Notes: generated from the sequence alone by a model not told the origin. A DNA stretch of 64,000 nt from Pedobacter foliorum (GCF_013266735.1 NZ_JABSNU010000003.1:1-64000); one strand, 5' to 3'. Counted from the first letter of the stretch, positions 54,877 to 64,000 are shown. Translations and numbers: made by a program.

Positions 54877-57800
54877 TTAATTGACCACCATTTCTAGCAT
54901 TTCTACTGCTTCATCAACTGTGTTAAGATTGTCAAAGGCAATTCTGAGGCTGTCTTTAACTTCTTTCAAGTTGCACAATCGAGGGTGAACCTGCGCAAAG
55001 TGCAATATTTTATTGAACATTGTTGAATCAAAGAATGACGATTGCTTATCTGTAATGAAATAACCGCGTAAAGTGCCTTTTTTGAAAGTGATCTTCTCGA
55101 AAGCTAGTTTTTTGGCTACCCATTGTAATCTTAGCACATTAAGCATGGTTTTAACAGGCTTTGGAACAGGCCCAAATCTGTCTTTTAAACTTAGCTCAAA
55201 GGCTTTTAATTGCGTTTCGTTCTCTATTTTAGATAGCTCAGTATATAAATTATACCTTTCGGTAATGTTGGTTACATAATCATCAGGAATGTATAATTCC
55301 AAATCGGTGTCTATCTGGGTAAAAGTAACAAAGGCACGTTCAGGTTCATCCTTAAATAAGCCTTTAAATTCGTCGGCTTTTAGCTCCTGAATGGCTTCAT
55401 CAAGGATTTTATGATACATTTCGAATCCTATTTCGGCGATAAAGCCACTTTGCTCTGCTCCTAGCAGGTTTCCACTACCGCGGATGTCTAAATCCCTCAT
55501 GGCAATGTTAAAGCCGCTCCCAAGGTCCGAAAACTCTTCAATTGCACTTAGCCTTTTGCGCGCCTCGGAGGTTAGCGTAGAAAGCGGTGGACTAAGCAGG
55601 TAACAGAAAGCCTTTTTGTTGGATCTACCTACCCTGCCACGCATTTGGTGAAGGTCGCTTAGCCCGAACATGTGGGCGTGGTTAATGATGATGGTGTTTG
55701 CGTTTGGAATATCTAAACCGGCCTCAATAATTGTTGTGGCCACCAATACATCTTTTTCACCGTTAATGAAGTCGAGCATTACATCTTCGAGAGCATCACC
55801 ATCTAGTTGCCCGTGGGCAATACCGATGCGTGCTTTTGGAACTAGTTTTTGTATTAAACCGCCCAATTGAGGAAGGTCGTTTACGCGGTTATGGATAAAG
55901 AACACCTGTCCACCACGATCAAGTTCATACTGAACAGATTCCTGGATCAGTTTATCATTAAAAACGTGTAATTCTGTATTTACAGCCTGCCTGTTTGGTG
56001 GCGGAGTACTCATGATTGAAAGATCCCTCGCTCCCATTAACGAGAAGTGCAGGGTACGTGGAATCGGTGTTGCTGTAAGGGTTAGGGTATCTACATTTAC
56101 CCTTAGTGCCTTCAGTTTTTCCTTTGATGTAACGCCGAATTTCTGTTCTTCATCGATAATCATGATGCCCAGATCTTTGAATTTTACATCCTTGCTAAGC
56201 AAGCGGTGTGTGCCGATAATGATGTCTACTTTTCCTTCTGCTACATTAGCAAGCGTCTCTTTTATCTGCTTGTTGGTTTTAAAACGGTTGATGTAATCGA
56301 CAGTACATGGGAAGTCTTTTAAACGGCCCGAAAAGGTTTTGAAATGTTGCAGGGCTAGAATGGTGGTTGGCACTAAAACAGCCGCCTGTTTGCCATTGGC
56401 AACGGCTTTAAAGGCAGCACGTATGGCGATTTCTGTTTTACCGAAGCCTACGTCGCCACATACAAGCCTATCCATTGGATGTGGGGCTTCCATGTCCTTT
56501 TTAACGTCGCTGGTGGCCTTTTCCTGATCCGGGGTATCTTCATAAATGAAAGATGCCTCCAGTTCTGTTTCCAGATAGCCGTCTGGTGCAAATGCGGTAC
56601 CTACCTGCGATTTTCTTAAGGCATAAAGCTTAATCAGATCGCGGGCTATATCTTTAACTTTTTTTTTGGTAGTCTTTTTAAGCTTGTCCCATGCTTCGGT
56701 ACCAAGCTTATTCATTTTAGGTGCGGTGCCGTCTTTTCCGCTGTATTTTGCAATGCGATTTAAGGAGTTGATGTTTACGTACAGCAAATCGTTGTCTGCA
56801 TATACCAAACGGATCATTTCCTGAGTTTTTCCGTTTACTTCTACCTTTTCTAAACCTGCATACTTGCCTATTCCGTGGTCTATATGGGTTACAAAATCGC
56901 CGGGCTTTAAATCTCTAAGTTCTTTTAAAGTAATAGCCTGACTGCGCTGATAGCCCCTTTTAAGCTTGTATTTGTAGAAACGATCGAAAATCTGATGGTC
57001 TGTATAAAAGGCCACATGTTGTTGCGCATCTACAAATCCTTCTCTCAATGGAATGTTTACCGGGGTAAACTTTGCTGTTTTGTCTATATCGTCTAGTATG
57101 GCGTATAAACGTTCGGTTTGCTTGGTTGAGGAGCTAAATATGAAGTTATGAATGCCTTGCTTTTCATTCTCTTTAATGTTATGAATAAGCAGGCTAAAGT
57201 CTTTATTAAAGGACGGCTGAGGTTTGGTTTCGAACTGAAAAACCTGCTCTGTTTTGTAGAAGAACTGCTTTCCAAACTCTACTAAAAGGAAATCCTGAAG
57301 CATATCTGCTGTCATTTTCTCATCAGTAAAGGCGAATTTAGGGTCTATCCAGTCTTGGTTTTCCTGTTTTTCTTTTACGGGTAAAGCTTTCCAAAGTTCA
57401 ACAGCCTTTTTATAGCCGGATTTGATGATGTCGAGAGTAAACTCTACGTCCTTAAACCAGAGCTGAGTGTCGTTTTCTATATAATCAAGCAAGCTAATGT
57501 TGCTTTCTGTTAGGTATTTAGATTGAACATTTGGGATGATGGTAAGGCTTTTTACGTCCTCTACTGATAGTTGACTTTCTATTTCGAAAGTACGGATGCT
57601 TTCAATTTCATCACCAAAAAACTCTATTCGGTAAGGCAAATCGTGCGAGAAAGAGAAGATATCTACTATACCACCGCGGATTGAAAACTGACCGGGCTCG
57701 TAAACAAACTCGGTGCGGTTAAACTCATAATCGATTAGGAACTCGTTGATGAAATCGATGCCTAGCTTAGCGCCCAGACTGATTTCAAGGGTGTTTTTCT

Positions 57801-58218
57801 CGAGAACAGAGCGGTTTATTACTTTTTCTGCAAGGGCTTCGGGGTATGTAACTACTATTTTTCCATATTCAGAATGGTGATTTAGTTCGTTTAATACTTC
57901 GGCCCTGGCAAGTACATTTGCGGTATCTACCTGTGTAAATTCGAAAGCTTTTCGGAAAGAAGATGGAAATAAAAGGACTTCTTTATCCAGAATGCTTTCC
58001 AGATCGGCCAGAAAATAAGACGCCTCTTCCCTATCCGGTAACACAAATAAAATTGGTTTGTGGAGCAGAAAATAGGTAGCTATTGCAATTGTTGCATCGG
58101 CAGAACCAACTAGTCCTTTTAGTTGAAGTTTATTACCTTTGCCCGAGTTAAGGGCCTTTGCCAATGCTACAACGCGTTCATCTGTTTTGTATCGATTAAT
58201 TAAGTCGCGGATGTTCAC
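54877..58218 (-). CDS. mfd: Transcription-repair coupling factor
   Basis: Removes RNA polymerase stalled at DNA damage and recruits UvrA. Domains in order: UvrB-like N-terminal region (about 1-330), CarD-like RNA polymerase-binding domain ([21 protein letters not shown], near 455-520), RecG-like helicase motor with Walker [10 protein letters not shown] (about 585) and box II DEEQKFG, helicase motif VI region [13 protein letters not shown], and the C-terminal regulatory domain. The frame extends to 58332, but a TACATTTG box at 58223-58230 argues for the GTG at 58218 ([13 protein letters not shown]), giving 1114 residues, the usual length in this phylum. Confidence 0.95.
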   Translation of the reverse strand: MNIRDLINRYKTDERVVALAKALNSGKGNKLQLKGLVGSADATIAIATYFLLHKPILFVLPDREEASYFLADLESILDKEVLLFPSSFRKAFEFTQVDTANVLARAEVLNELNHHSEYGKIVVTYPEALAEKVINRSVLEKNTLEISLGAKLGIDFINEFLIDYEFNRTEFVYEPGQFSIRGGIVDIFSFSHDLPYRIEFFGDEIESIRTFEIESQLSVEDVKSLTIIPNVQSKYLTESNISLLDYIENDTQLWFKDVEFTLDIIKSGYKKAVELWKALPVKEKQENQDWIDPKFAFTDEKMTADMLQDFLLVEFGKQFFYKTEQVFQFETKPQPSFNKDFSLLIHNIKENEKQGIHNFIFSSSTKQTERLYAILDDIDKTAKFTPVNIPLREGFVDAQQHVAFYTDHQIFDRFYKYKLKRGYQRSQAITLKELRDLKPGDFVTHIDHGIGKYAGLEKVEVNGKTQEMIRLVYADNDLLYVNINSLNRIAKYSGKDGTAPKMNKLGTEAWDKLKKTTKKKVKDIARDLIKLYALRKSQVGTAFAPDGYLETELEASFIYEDTPDQEKATSDVKKDMEAPHPMDRLVCGDVGFGKTEIAIRAAFKAVANGKQAAVLVPTTILALQHFKTFSGRLKDFPCTVDYINRFKTNKQIKETLANVAEGKVDIIIGTHRLLSKDVKFKDLGIMIIDEEQKFGVTSKEKLKALRVNVDTLTLTATPIPRTLHFSLMGARDLSIMSTPPPNRQAVNTELHVFNDKLIQESVQYELDRGGQVFFIHNRVNDLPQLGGLIQKLVPKARIGIAHGQLDGDALEDVMLDFINGEKDVLVATTIIEAGLDIPNANTIIINHAHMFGLSDLHQMRGRVGRSNKKAFCYLLSPPLSTLTSEARKRLSAIEEFSDLGSGFNIAMRDLDIRGSGNLLGAEQSGFIAEIGFEMYHKILDEAIQELKADEFKGLFKDEPERAFVTFTQIDTDLELYIPDDYVTNITERYNLYTELSKIENETQLKAFELSLKDRFGPVPKPVKTMLNVLRLQWVAKKLAFEKITFKKGTLRGYFITDKQSSFFDSTMFNKILHFAQVHPRLCNLKEVKDSLRIAFDNLNTVDEAVEMLEMVVN

Positions 58219-58222
58219 AACA

Positions 58223-58230
58223 CAAATGTA
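58223..58230 (-). promoter_or_regulatory. mfd: -7 box of the mfd promoter
   Basis: TACATTTG on the minus strand matches TAnnTTTG and ends 4 bases before the proposed GTG start, the same spacing as at lpxD. A -33 element at the normal distance is not evident. Confidence 0.5.
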
Positions 58231-58297
58231 AGATTTATGATTAGCTTTAGATGTAACAATGTGTCTATTAATCAATCTAAAGTAAAAAGAGGATAAC

Positions 58298-58615
58298 ATG
58301 AAAATGCTGAGCCGCATACCATTAGAACTCATTTTTTGGATATCGGCTTTAGTGTTGCTAGCTTTAGCAAAACCAGAATTGCATGGACATGAACATCATT
58401 TTACCCTTTGTCCGCTAGCAAACATGGGGATAGATTGGTGTCCGGGATGTGGAATTGGAAGAGCGCTAACGCAGTTGTTTCATGGTAATATTGCAGAGAG
58501 CATTAAGCTCCATTGGTTTGGAATACCTGCCCTGCTGATTATTATATACAGGATTGTTATACTCATAAAATTAAGTATTAAGTTTTTAAAATATAAGGAG
58601 GAAGGATATGTTTGA
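58298..58615 (+). CDS. DUF2752 family membrane protein
   Basis: A 105-residue protein with two membrane helices (about 10-25 and 75-92). Between them is the family's cysteine-rich motif, with LCPLANMGIDWCPGCGIGRA holding Cys38, Cys48 and Cys51, which could bind a metal. Function is unknown. Its last 8 bases overlap the start of a TM2-domain gene, and the two families are often neighbours in Bacteroidota. It is divergent from mfd. Confidence 0.88.
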   Translation: MKMLSRIPLELIFWISALVLLALAKPELHGHEHHFTLCPLANMGIDWCPGCGIGRALTQLFHGNIAESIKLHWFGIPALLIIIYRIVILIKLSIKFLKYKEEGYV

Positions 58616-58967
58616 TTCACCATTTATGACGTTACCGGGTATCACGCCTCAGGAATATTCGTACTTGCAGACTGCAACTACTGGATTTAGTGAACAACAG
58701 TTGAGAGGGTTTTTAATGATTTACGGAAGCAAAAGAAGAAATCCGGATGATATGGTGCTTTATTGCATTTTAGGGTTCTTTGTTCCGGGATTGCCAAGGT
58801 TTTTAGTGAATCAGATTGGTATGGGGGTTTTGTATTTCTTTACAATCGGATTGTGCTTTATAGGAACTATAATTGACTTAGTAAACCATAAAAACCTTGC
58901 TTTTGAGTACAATCAGCGCATGGTATTTGAAAGTTTGCAAATGGTTAAAATGGGAAATATTCAGTAG
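58608..58967 (+). CDS. TM2 domain-containing membrane protein
   Basis: A 119-residue protein with two adjacent membrane helices (about 48-65 and 71-90) joined by a short turn, with the TM2-type pattern LGFFVPGLPRFLVNQIGMGVL and a following GTIIDLV. The preceding 45 residues are soluble. Function is unknown. It overlaps the DUF2752 gene by 8 bases, so the two proteins probably work together at the membrane. Confidence 0.85.
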   Translation: MFDSPFMTLPGITPQEYSYLQTATTGFSEQQLRGFLMIYGSKRRNPDDMVLYCILGFFVPGLPRFLVNQIGMGVLYFFTIGLCFIGTIIDLVNHKNLAFEYNQRMVFESLQMVKMGNIQ

Positions 58968-59009
58968 GTTAGTTATAGCGCCTATACCGCCATGTTTGAT
59001 CGCTTACAT

Positions 59010-59092
59010 CGTTGTGCTGAATTTATTTCAGCATCTCTCAAGAGGAAGAAAGCTTTGCTAGTGCGAGATGCTGAAATAAATTCAGGACGATC
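59010..59092. repeat. 83-bp palindromic repeat element, copy 3 (reverse orientation)
   Basis: Arms pair perfectly over 21 bp (59017-59037 with 59065-59085) around a 27-nt loop that, read on the minus strand, begins GCACTAG and ends CTTGA as in copy 1. The outer arm ends have diverged (GTTGTG against CCTGAATTT-flanking GATCGT). It lies between the TM2 gene and the nif3-like gene. Confidence 0.85.
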
Positions 59093-59139
59093 GAGAGAGA
59101 ATGAGTGCGCTGGGCCGTAAGCCATAAATAGACATAAAT

Positions 59140-59176
59140 AAAGAGGATTGTGCTTTTGTACAGCCTCTTTTTTATT
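59140..59176 (+). terminator. Probable rho-independent terminator
   Basis: A 7-bp outer stem (AAAGAGG with CCTCTTT) with an imperfect inner stem is followed by a T-run. It would end the DUF2752-TM2 message. Confidence 0.65.
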
Positions 59177-59234
59177 TTAAACCATTTTTATTTTAAAGTG
59201 AAAATTTGTTCTTCATATTGTAAATTTACATTTT

Positions 59235-60332
59235 ATGAGATTAGCGATTTTAATAAAGCATCTGGAAGCGTTTGCTCCATTAAATTATCAGGAAGATTAC
59301 GATAATTCGGGGTTACTGATTGGGCATCCTGATCAGGATATACATGGGGCCCTGGTTGCGCTTGATTGCACAGAGGCCATTGTAGATGAAGCAATTGCTC
59401 AGAATTGTAATTTAATCATAACGCATCATCCAATAGTTTTTAAAGGGCTTAAAAAGCTTACCGGTAAAAACTATGTGGAGCGGGTTGTATTGAAGGCAAT
59501 TAGGCATAATATTGCGTTGTATGCTATTCATACTAATCTTGATCATGTGAAATATGGCGTTAATGGAGTAATCAGTCAGCGCCTTGGACTAAAAAACATA
59601 AAGATATTGACCCCTAAGGGATCTCTTTTGAAAAAACTAGTGACATTTTGTCCGACTGCTCAGGCTTCTGTCCTGAGATCTGCATTATTTGAGGCAGGAG
59701 CGGGTCAGATTAGTGACTACAGCGAGTGTAGTTTTAATACCGAAGGCACCGGAACATTTAAAGGTGGCGAGGATACCAATGCTTTTGTAGGCGAAAAAGG
59801 CGTTCAGCATCATGAACCTGAAATAAGAATTGAAACGGTATTTTTAGCTCAAGATGAGAGAAAAGTGCTTTTAGCCTTGTTCGAAAATCATCCTTACGAA
59901 GAAGTTGCTTATGATATTTACGCCCTGGAAAACCGTTTAGAAACGGTTGGAGCAGGGATGATTGGTTGGCTTGAAGAAGAAATGGACGGAAAGGATTTCC
60001 TAAATTTGGTTAAGGACAGAATGGACGCAGTAGTAATTAGACACACTAAATTGCTACCTAAGCGGATTAGAAAGGTTGCGGTTTGTGGTGGATCAGGCAG
60101 TTTTCTGCTTAAGGACGCCATTGCTGCCGGAGCCGATGCTTTTGTAACCGCAGATTTTAAATACCATGAGTTTTTTGATGCTGATGAAAAATTGGTTATC
60201 GCTGATATCGGACACTTTGAGAGTGAACAATTTACATCTAATTTGTTGATAGATATTATTCAAGAAAAATTTCCTAACTTTGCAATCCGTTTAACGGAGC
60301 ATAACACAAACCCCATAAATTATTTCATTTAA
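59235..60332 (+). CDS. Nif3-like dinuclear metal center protein
   Basis: A 365-residue member of the Nif3/YqfO family, hexameric proteins with a two-metal site. Metal ligand motifs are ITHHPIVFKGLKKL, AIHTNLDH and the C-terminal DIGHFESEQF. Residues about 130-235 form an inserted PII-like domain (LVTFCPTAQASVLRSALFEA ... FENHPYEEVAYDIYAL), the long form seen in YqfO. Biochemical function is uncertain; roles as GTP cyclohydrolase type or in metal handling have been proposed for relatives. Its stop shares a base with the next start. Confidence 0.93.
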   Translation: MRLAILIKHLEAFAPLNYQEDYDNSGLLIGHPDQDIHGALVALDCTEAIVDEAIAQNCNLIITHHPIVFKGLKKLTGKNYVERVVLKAIRHNIALYAIHTNLDHVKYGVNGVISQRLGLKNIKILTPKGSLLKKLVTFCPTAQASVLRSALFEAGAGQISDYSECSFNTEGTGTFKGGEDTNAFVGEKGVQHHEPEIRIETVFLAQDERKVLLALFENHPYEEVAYDIYALENRLETVGAGMIGWLEEEMDGKDFLNLVKDRMDAVVIRHTKLLPKRIRKVAVCGGSGSFLLKDAIAAGADAFVTADFKYHEFFDADEKLVIADIGHFESEQFTSNLLIDIIQEKFPNFAIRLTEHNTNPINYFI

Positions 60333-61075
60333 TGGAACAAACTGTAGAGCAAAAGCTAAAAGCTTTATACGAATTACAAACCTTACATACTAAGATCGAT
60401 AAAATACGTCAGATACGTGGTGAATTACCAATGGAAGTAGCTGACCTTGAAGATGAGGTTGAAGGACTGGAAACACGTATACAAAAATTCAAAAGTGAAT
60501 TGGATGATACCGAAGATGCCATTGTAACGCGTAAAAATATGATCAAGGAAGCTCAAGGCCTGATCAAAAAATACGAGACCCAGTTAAAAGATGTTAAAAA
60601 CAATCGTGAGTACGACGCTTTAACTAAAGAGGTTGAGATTCAGACTCTTGAAATTCAGGTTTGCGAGAAAAAAATCAGAGAGTTTGGTTTTGACATTACT
60701 TCAAAAACTGATGTTTATGAAAAAGCACTTGCTGATTTAGAGTCAAGAAAAAAAGATCTTGAGATAAAAAGAGGGGAATTACAAACAATTACCGCTGAAA
60801 CTGAAAAAGAAGAGCAGTCATTGAATAAAAAAGCTGAAAAGGCTGAAACTCAAATCGAGGAGAGACTTTTAACAGCTTATAAGAGATTAAGAGGTAATGC
60901 TAATAACGGTCTTGCTGTTGTTACCATTGATCGTGATTCATGTTCAGGTTGTTTCAACCAGATTCCACCTCAACGTCAATTGGATATCCGTCAACGCAAG
61001 AAAATCATAGTTTGCGAGCATTGCGGAAGAATCTTAGTTGATGAAGCACTTACTCACGAAGAATTGCCAGCTTAA
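60332..61075 (+). CDS. Coiled-coil protein with C4 zinc ribbon (COG1579)
   Basis: A 247-residue protein: a long antiparallel coiled coil (about 1-185) followed by a C4 zinc ribbon with CSGCFNQ and VCEHCGRIL. This family (COG1579) is thought to bind nucleic acid and very often follows a nif3-like gene, as here, with a one-base overlap. Its function is unknown. A strong terminator lies 35 bases after the stop. Confidence 0.92.
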   Translation: MEQTVEQKLKALYELQTLHTKIDKIRQIRGELPMEVADLEDEVEGLETRIQKFKSELDDTEDAIVTRKNMIKEAQGLIKKYETQLKDVKNNREYDALTKEVEIQTLEIQVCEKKIREFGFDITSKTDVYEKALADLESRKKDLEIKRGELQTITAETEKEEQSLNKKAEKAETQIEERLLTAYKRLRGNANNGLAVVTIDRDSCSGCFNQIPPQRQLDIRQRKKIIVCEHCGRILVDEALTHEELPA

Positions 61076-61110
61076 GCGAGCAAATAGGATATCGAGTAAA
61101 AGAATTTATT

Positions 61111-61141
61111 AAAAGGCCAGAATTATGTTCTGGCCTTTTTT
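61111..61141 (+). terminator. Rho-independent terminator of the nif3-zinc ribbon operon
   Basis: A perfect 12-bp stem (61111-61122 with 61128-61139) with a 5-nt loop ends in a T-run. Confidence 0.9.
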
Positions 61142-61200
61142 ATGGAAGAATTTTTGCTTAAAGAAAGCTGCAACTGATTTAGTTAATTTTTGCCTCTATT

Positions 61201-62709
61201 ATGAATATGATTTCCGGTTCTGTATGTAAATGTGTTCTGATTATGCTGTTGCTGCTATCACCAACAGCTATTTATGCAAATTTTGACTTTAACGCAAACT
61301 GTCAAAAGGCTTATCAGAACATATTTGAACTTAAGCTAAATGCTGCCAGACAGCTAATTGCTGCAGAAAAAAAGCTTCATCCTGATAATGGAATTGTTCC
61401 TTTATTGGAAAACTACGTTGACTATTTTTATTTGCTTACTACCGAGAGCAAAGATGAATTTGACAGGCTAAAGGAGAATAAATCTAAGCGGTTGGATCTA
61501 ATTGCCGACGGCGATGAATCATCTCCATATTATTTGTACGCTCAGGCAGAGATAAACTTACAGTGGGCCTTGATTAGAGGCCGTTATGGTGAATATTTTA
61601 CTGCCGCCAGAGAAATTAAAAAGGCCAATGGTTTGCTACAAGATAATAACAAGAAGTTTCCGGCATTTGCCTTAAATGTGAAAGGCCTGGGGTTGATCAA
61701 TGCTTTTTTGGGCAATTTGCCTGATGGGATTTTGAAGAGCACACTCTCTACATTTGGCATAAAAGGAAATCTACAAAGTGGGATTGCTATGCTAGATAAG
61801 CTGTCGGAAAGCTTACCTCAATCTAAATTTGAACCGTTTTATGAAGAAGTAGTGTTTTATTACGTGTTTGTGCTAAACGACATTGCGCATAGCCCGTCGG
61901 CATACCCTAAAACAATGAAATATACTTCCAGAATTGCAGATAGCAGTCTATTAAAAACATATTTGCAGGCATTGGTTTGTTCGAGGAATGGGCACAATGA
62001 TGAGGCCATCAGTATTTTAAACAATAGGCCAGCGGGAGCGGAGTACCAGTCTTTTCCTTATCTCGAATTTTTACTGGGATCTGCAAAGCTCAATAAATTA
62101 GATTATTCATCTGTACAGAACTTTAATCGATTTTTACAGCAAAATAAAGGCGTTAATTACATTAAGGATGCGAACCTGCGTATTGGATGGGTTTCTTTGT
62201 TAAAAGGCGATACAGGCGCTTATTCTGCGTTTATGAACAAAGTTAAGTCAGTAGGATATACTTATCAGGAAAAAGACAAACAAGCGCTTAATGAGGCGGG
62301 AGAATCTGTGGCAAATAAAGACCTGTTAAAGGCTAGGCTACTATTTGATGGAGGCTATTATATTAAAGCCCTGGAAGAGCTAAAAGATAGCAAAGGAGAG
62401 GACTTTGCTCCAGGTAGAGACAGAACTGAATACTATTATCGTTTAGGGCGCTTAAATGATGAGCTGGGAAAGGACGATATAGCGCTTACAAACTATCAAA
62501 ATGCAATTAATACGGGCAAAAACCTAAAGTATTATTTTGCTGCAAATTCTGCATTACAGATTGGGAAGATCTATGAAAAGAAAGGGAACTTCCCAAAAGC
62601 TAAAGCCTTTTTCAATATTGCTATTCAGATGAAAAACCATGATTATGAAAGCAGCATTGAAACCCAAGCAAAAGCCGGCATTAAAAGAATAGATAAAAGC
62701 GCAGACTAA
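61201..62709 (+). CDS. Secreted tetratricopeptide repeat protein
   Basis: A 502-residue mostly helical protein with a signal peptide (about 1-25, ending YA-N). TPR-like helices are evident, clearest near the C-terminus: EYYYRLGRLNDELGKDDIAL and AALQIGKIYEKKGNFPKAKA-like segments about residues 410-490. The N-terminal half (KAYQNIFELKLNAARQLI) is also repeat-like. TPR proteins act as binding scaffolds; the partner is unknown. It converges with the KAS III-like gene, overlapping by 4 bases. Confidence 0.85.
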   Translation: MNMISGSVCKCVLIMLLLLSPTAIYANFDFNANCQKAYQNIFELKLNAARQLIAAEKKLHPDNGIVPLLENYVDYFYLLTTESKDEFDRLKENKSKRLDLIADGDESSPYYLYAQAEINLQWALIRGRYGEYFTAAREIKKANGLLQDNNKKFPAFALNVKGLGLINAFLGNLPDGILKSTLSTFGIKGNLQSGIAMLDKLSESLPQSKFEPFYEEVVFYYVFVLNDIAHSPSAYPKTMKYTSRIADSSLLKTYLQALVCSRNGHNDEAISILNNRPAGAEYQSFPYLEFLLGSAKLNKLDYSSVQNFNRFLQQNKGVNYIKDANLRIGWVSLLKGDTGAYSAFMNKVKSVGYTYQEKDKQALNEAGESVANKDLLKARLLFDGGYYIKALEELKDSKGEDFAPGRDRTEYYYRLGRLNDELGKDDIALTNYQNAINTGKNLKYYFAANSALQIGKIYEKKGNFPKAKAFFNIAIQMKNHDYESSIETQAKAGIKRIDKSAD

Positions 62710-63788
62710 AAACGATATACAAACGCGTTGATGTGCATTCCGGCGCCCACTGATGCAAATACTGCATATTCACCTTTCTTTACTTTATAGCCTTCCACTT
62801 TTCCCTTAAGAACAAGATCCAAAAGGGTAGGTATGGTAGCCACTGAGCTATTACCTAACCAGGAAATGGTCATAGGAACAAGGTTTTCGGGTACGGTATC
62901 CAAATCGTAAAGCTTAAATAAACGCTTCATGATGGCAGTATCCATTTTCCCGTTTGCCTGATGTATGAAAACTGTCTTGATGTCGCTAATGTCTATTCCT
63001 GCTTTGTCTATAGCCTTTTTTACCACTTGAGGAACGTTTATAACAGCAAACTCATAAAGCTTGCGTCCGTTCATTTTAAGGTACGTATTGCCATTAGATT
63101 CATTAGGATTATTGCTTTTGCCCATTACTAGCAATGAAGCATAATCAACAGCAAAGGTTTGTGTTTTATGGGCAATGATTCCTAAAGGATTTTCTGAATC
63201 CTGGGCTTCAAAAATAACGGCTGCAGCACCGTCAGAAAATATCATGCTGTCACGATCGTGAGGGTCGGTTATTCTGGATAGCGTTTCTGCTCCAATAACC
63301 ATTACTCTTTTAGCATCACCACTTTGAATTAGGTAATTGGCCTGTATTGCCCCTTGTACCCAACCAGGGCAACCAAAAATGATGTCGTATGCAACGCAAT
63401 CAGGGTTTTTGATGTGAAGGGTTTGCTTTACTTTGGCAGCCAAAGAAGGGAGGATATCCATTCTGTTGCTACCGCTTCTTACGTCTCCGAAATTATGACA
63501 GAAGATGATATGGTCTAGTGATTCTTTGTCGATTCCGGCATCATCAATTGCGCGTTGAGCGGCTATTGCAGCAATGTCGCTATTTACAATATCTTCATCT
63601 ACATAACGTCTTTCCAGGATCTCTGTGATCTCTGCAAATTTGTTAATTACTTCGTTGATGTCTTTTTCTAAAGCCACCCCATTATCGTAAAATGTAGAGT
63701 TTAAAAAAGAGGCGCCAGTAATGACGTTTTCGGGAATATAGCTACCTGTACCTGTAATAACCGAGTGTAAGTTTGTTTTATTGCTCAT
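62706..63788 (-). CDS. 3-oxoacyl-ACP synthase III-like enzyme
   Basis: A 360-residue thiolase-fold condensing enzyme of the FabH (KAS III) class. The catalytic triad is complete: Cys140 in IIFGCPGWVQGA, His276 in VFIHQANGK and Asn313 in WLGNSSVATIP. FabH enzymes are usually about 320-335 residues; the extra length comes from an N-terminal insert (about 30-55) and is typical of a second group in Bacteroidota that may serve lipid or pigment synthesis instead of primary fatty acid initiation. No acyl carrier protein gene is next to it. It lies downstream of the LUD gene on the same strand. Confidence 0.88.
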   Translation of the reverse strand: MSNKTNLHSVITGTGSYIPENVITGASFLNSTFYDNGVALEKDINEVINKFAEITEILERRYVDEDIVNSDIAAIAAQRAIDDAGIDKESLDHIIFCHNFGDVRSGSNRMDILPSLAAKVKQTLHIKNPDCVAYDIIFGCPGWVQGAIQANYLIQSGDAKRVMVIGAETLSRITDPHDRDSMIFSDGAAAVIFEAQDSENPLGIIAHKTQTFAVDYASLLVMGKSNNPNESNGNTYLKMNGRKLYEFAVINVPQVVKKAIDKAGIDISDIKTVFIHQANGKMDTAIMKRLFKLYDLDTVPENLVPMTISWLGNSSVATIPTLLDLVLKGKVEGYKVKKGEYAVFASVGAGMHINAFVYRF

Positions 63789-63853
63789 TATGAACCGCAG
63801 ACTGTTTTGGTATACAGTATAAAAATAGAACTATTATATTAGAAATAAAAATT

Positions 63854-64000
63854 TTAAGCGAAATCTTCAATTAAAAATACAAATAATTCTTTTGGTCCAT
63901 GAGCTCCGAGAACCAAAGTTTTTTCAATATCTGCCGTTCTGCTTGGGCCTGTAATGGTGCTGATCATTGATGGGATTTGATTGCCATATTTATCTTTTAT
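63854..64000 (-). CDS. LutC/YkgG (LUD domain) protein, 3' part only
   Basis: The last 48 codons of a leftward gene; the rest lies beyond the window. The frame ends with ISTITGPSRTADIEKTLVLG, then AHGPKELFVFLIEDFA and a stop at 63854-63856. This TGPSRTADIE ... GxHGP pattern is the C-terminal signature of LutC/YkgG proteins, part of the lactate-utilisation LutABC complex. Whether lutA and lutB lie further right cannot be seen. It is upstream of the KAS III-like gene, 65 bases apart. Confidence 0.85.
   Translation of the reverse strand: MKDKYGNQIPSMISTITGPSRTADIEKTLVLGAHGPKELFVFLIEDFA

Noticed and set aside
1..64000. CRISPR arrays, tRNA or rRNA genes, insertion sequences, prophage or defence systems
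   Set aside because: I looked for regularly spaced repeats, tRNA and rRNA-like sequence, transposase or integrase motifs and defence gene families on both strands and saw none.

Overview
The window is a stretch of ordinary bacterial chromosome from a Bacteroidota species, most likely of the Sphingobacteriaceae (Pedobacter or a close relative). The main pointers are AT-rich DNA, promoters of the Bacteroidota type (a TAnnTTTG box, sometimes with TTTG or TTG 19-20 bp upstream), a fused LpxC-FabZ, a PorX-type regulator of type IX secretion, and several families largely confined to this phylum (DUF4175, DUF6952-like, SbsA-Ig lipoprotein). I see no rRNA, tRNA, CRISPR array, insertion sequence, prophage or recognisable defence island. 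Genus placement is inference from gene content.

Layout. 1-5000: terminator, an 83-bp palindromic repeat, then a tetR-tolC-emrA-emrB drug-efflux operon with a perfect 26-bp palindrome at the regulator's start. 5.1-9.1 kb: PEP carboxylase facing a peroxiredoxin-thioredoxin-DUF6952-like operon. 9.2-17.8 kb: a secreted degenerate flavoprotein-like protein, aldehyde dehydrogenase, DOPA-dioxygenase family protein, YceI, a secreted cyclophilin, exonuclease III, histidine degradation genes hutI-hutG, and 5-formyl-THF cyclo-ligase. 17.9-22.6 kb: efp and a lipid A operon, lpxD-lpxC/fabZ-lpxA plus a lone unusual ABC ATPase. 22.7-32.8 kb: HD phosphohydrolase, porX, tsaE, an alanine/D-Ala-D-Ala group (ald, vanX-like, PBP4), an aspartyl protease with PDZ domain, an orphan lipoprotein, cold-shock protein and GDPD. 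32.9-42.9 kb: DUF4175-ybeY, ABC-F ATPase, two parS-like centromere sites directly upstream of mnmG, and an Ig-like lipoprotein. 42.9-46.5 kb: gamma-carbonic anhydrase-like gene with nadB, divergent from nadA. 46.7-54.5 kb: thiL, rmuC, an amine oxidase-like flavoprotein, a YugP-type protease, apaG, dusB, CPBP protease-DUF2007-cdsA. 54.6-64 kb: mfd-DUF3820, DUF2752-TM2, nif3-like and zinc-ribbon genes, a TPR protein, a KAS III-like synthase, and the 3' end of a LutC/LUD gene cut by the window edge.

How the genes fit together. Most are housekeeping: envelope building (lpx genes, cdsA, PBP4, VanX-like), NAD and thiamine cofactors, translation and RNA maturation (efp, ybeY, mnmG, dusB, tsaE), DNA repair (xth, mfd, rmuC), redox defence and efflux. 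I did not find a clear new multi-gene system. The most useful non-coding signals are the inverted pair of parS-like sites, the three-copy 83-bp palindromic element with a constant 27-nt loop, and two promoters placed so close to their start codons (lpxD, mfd) that leaderless mRNAs are predicted.
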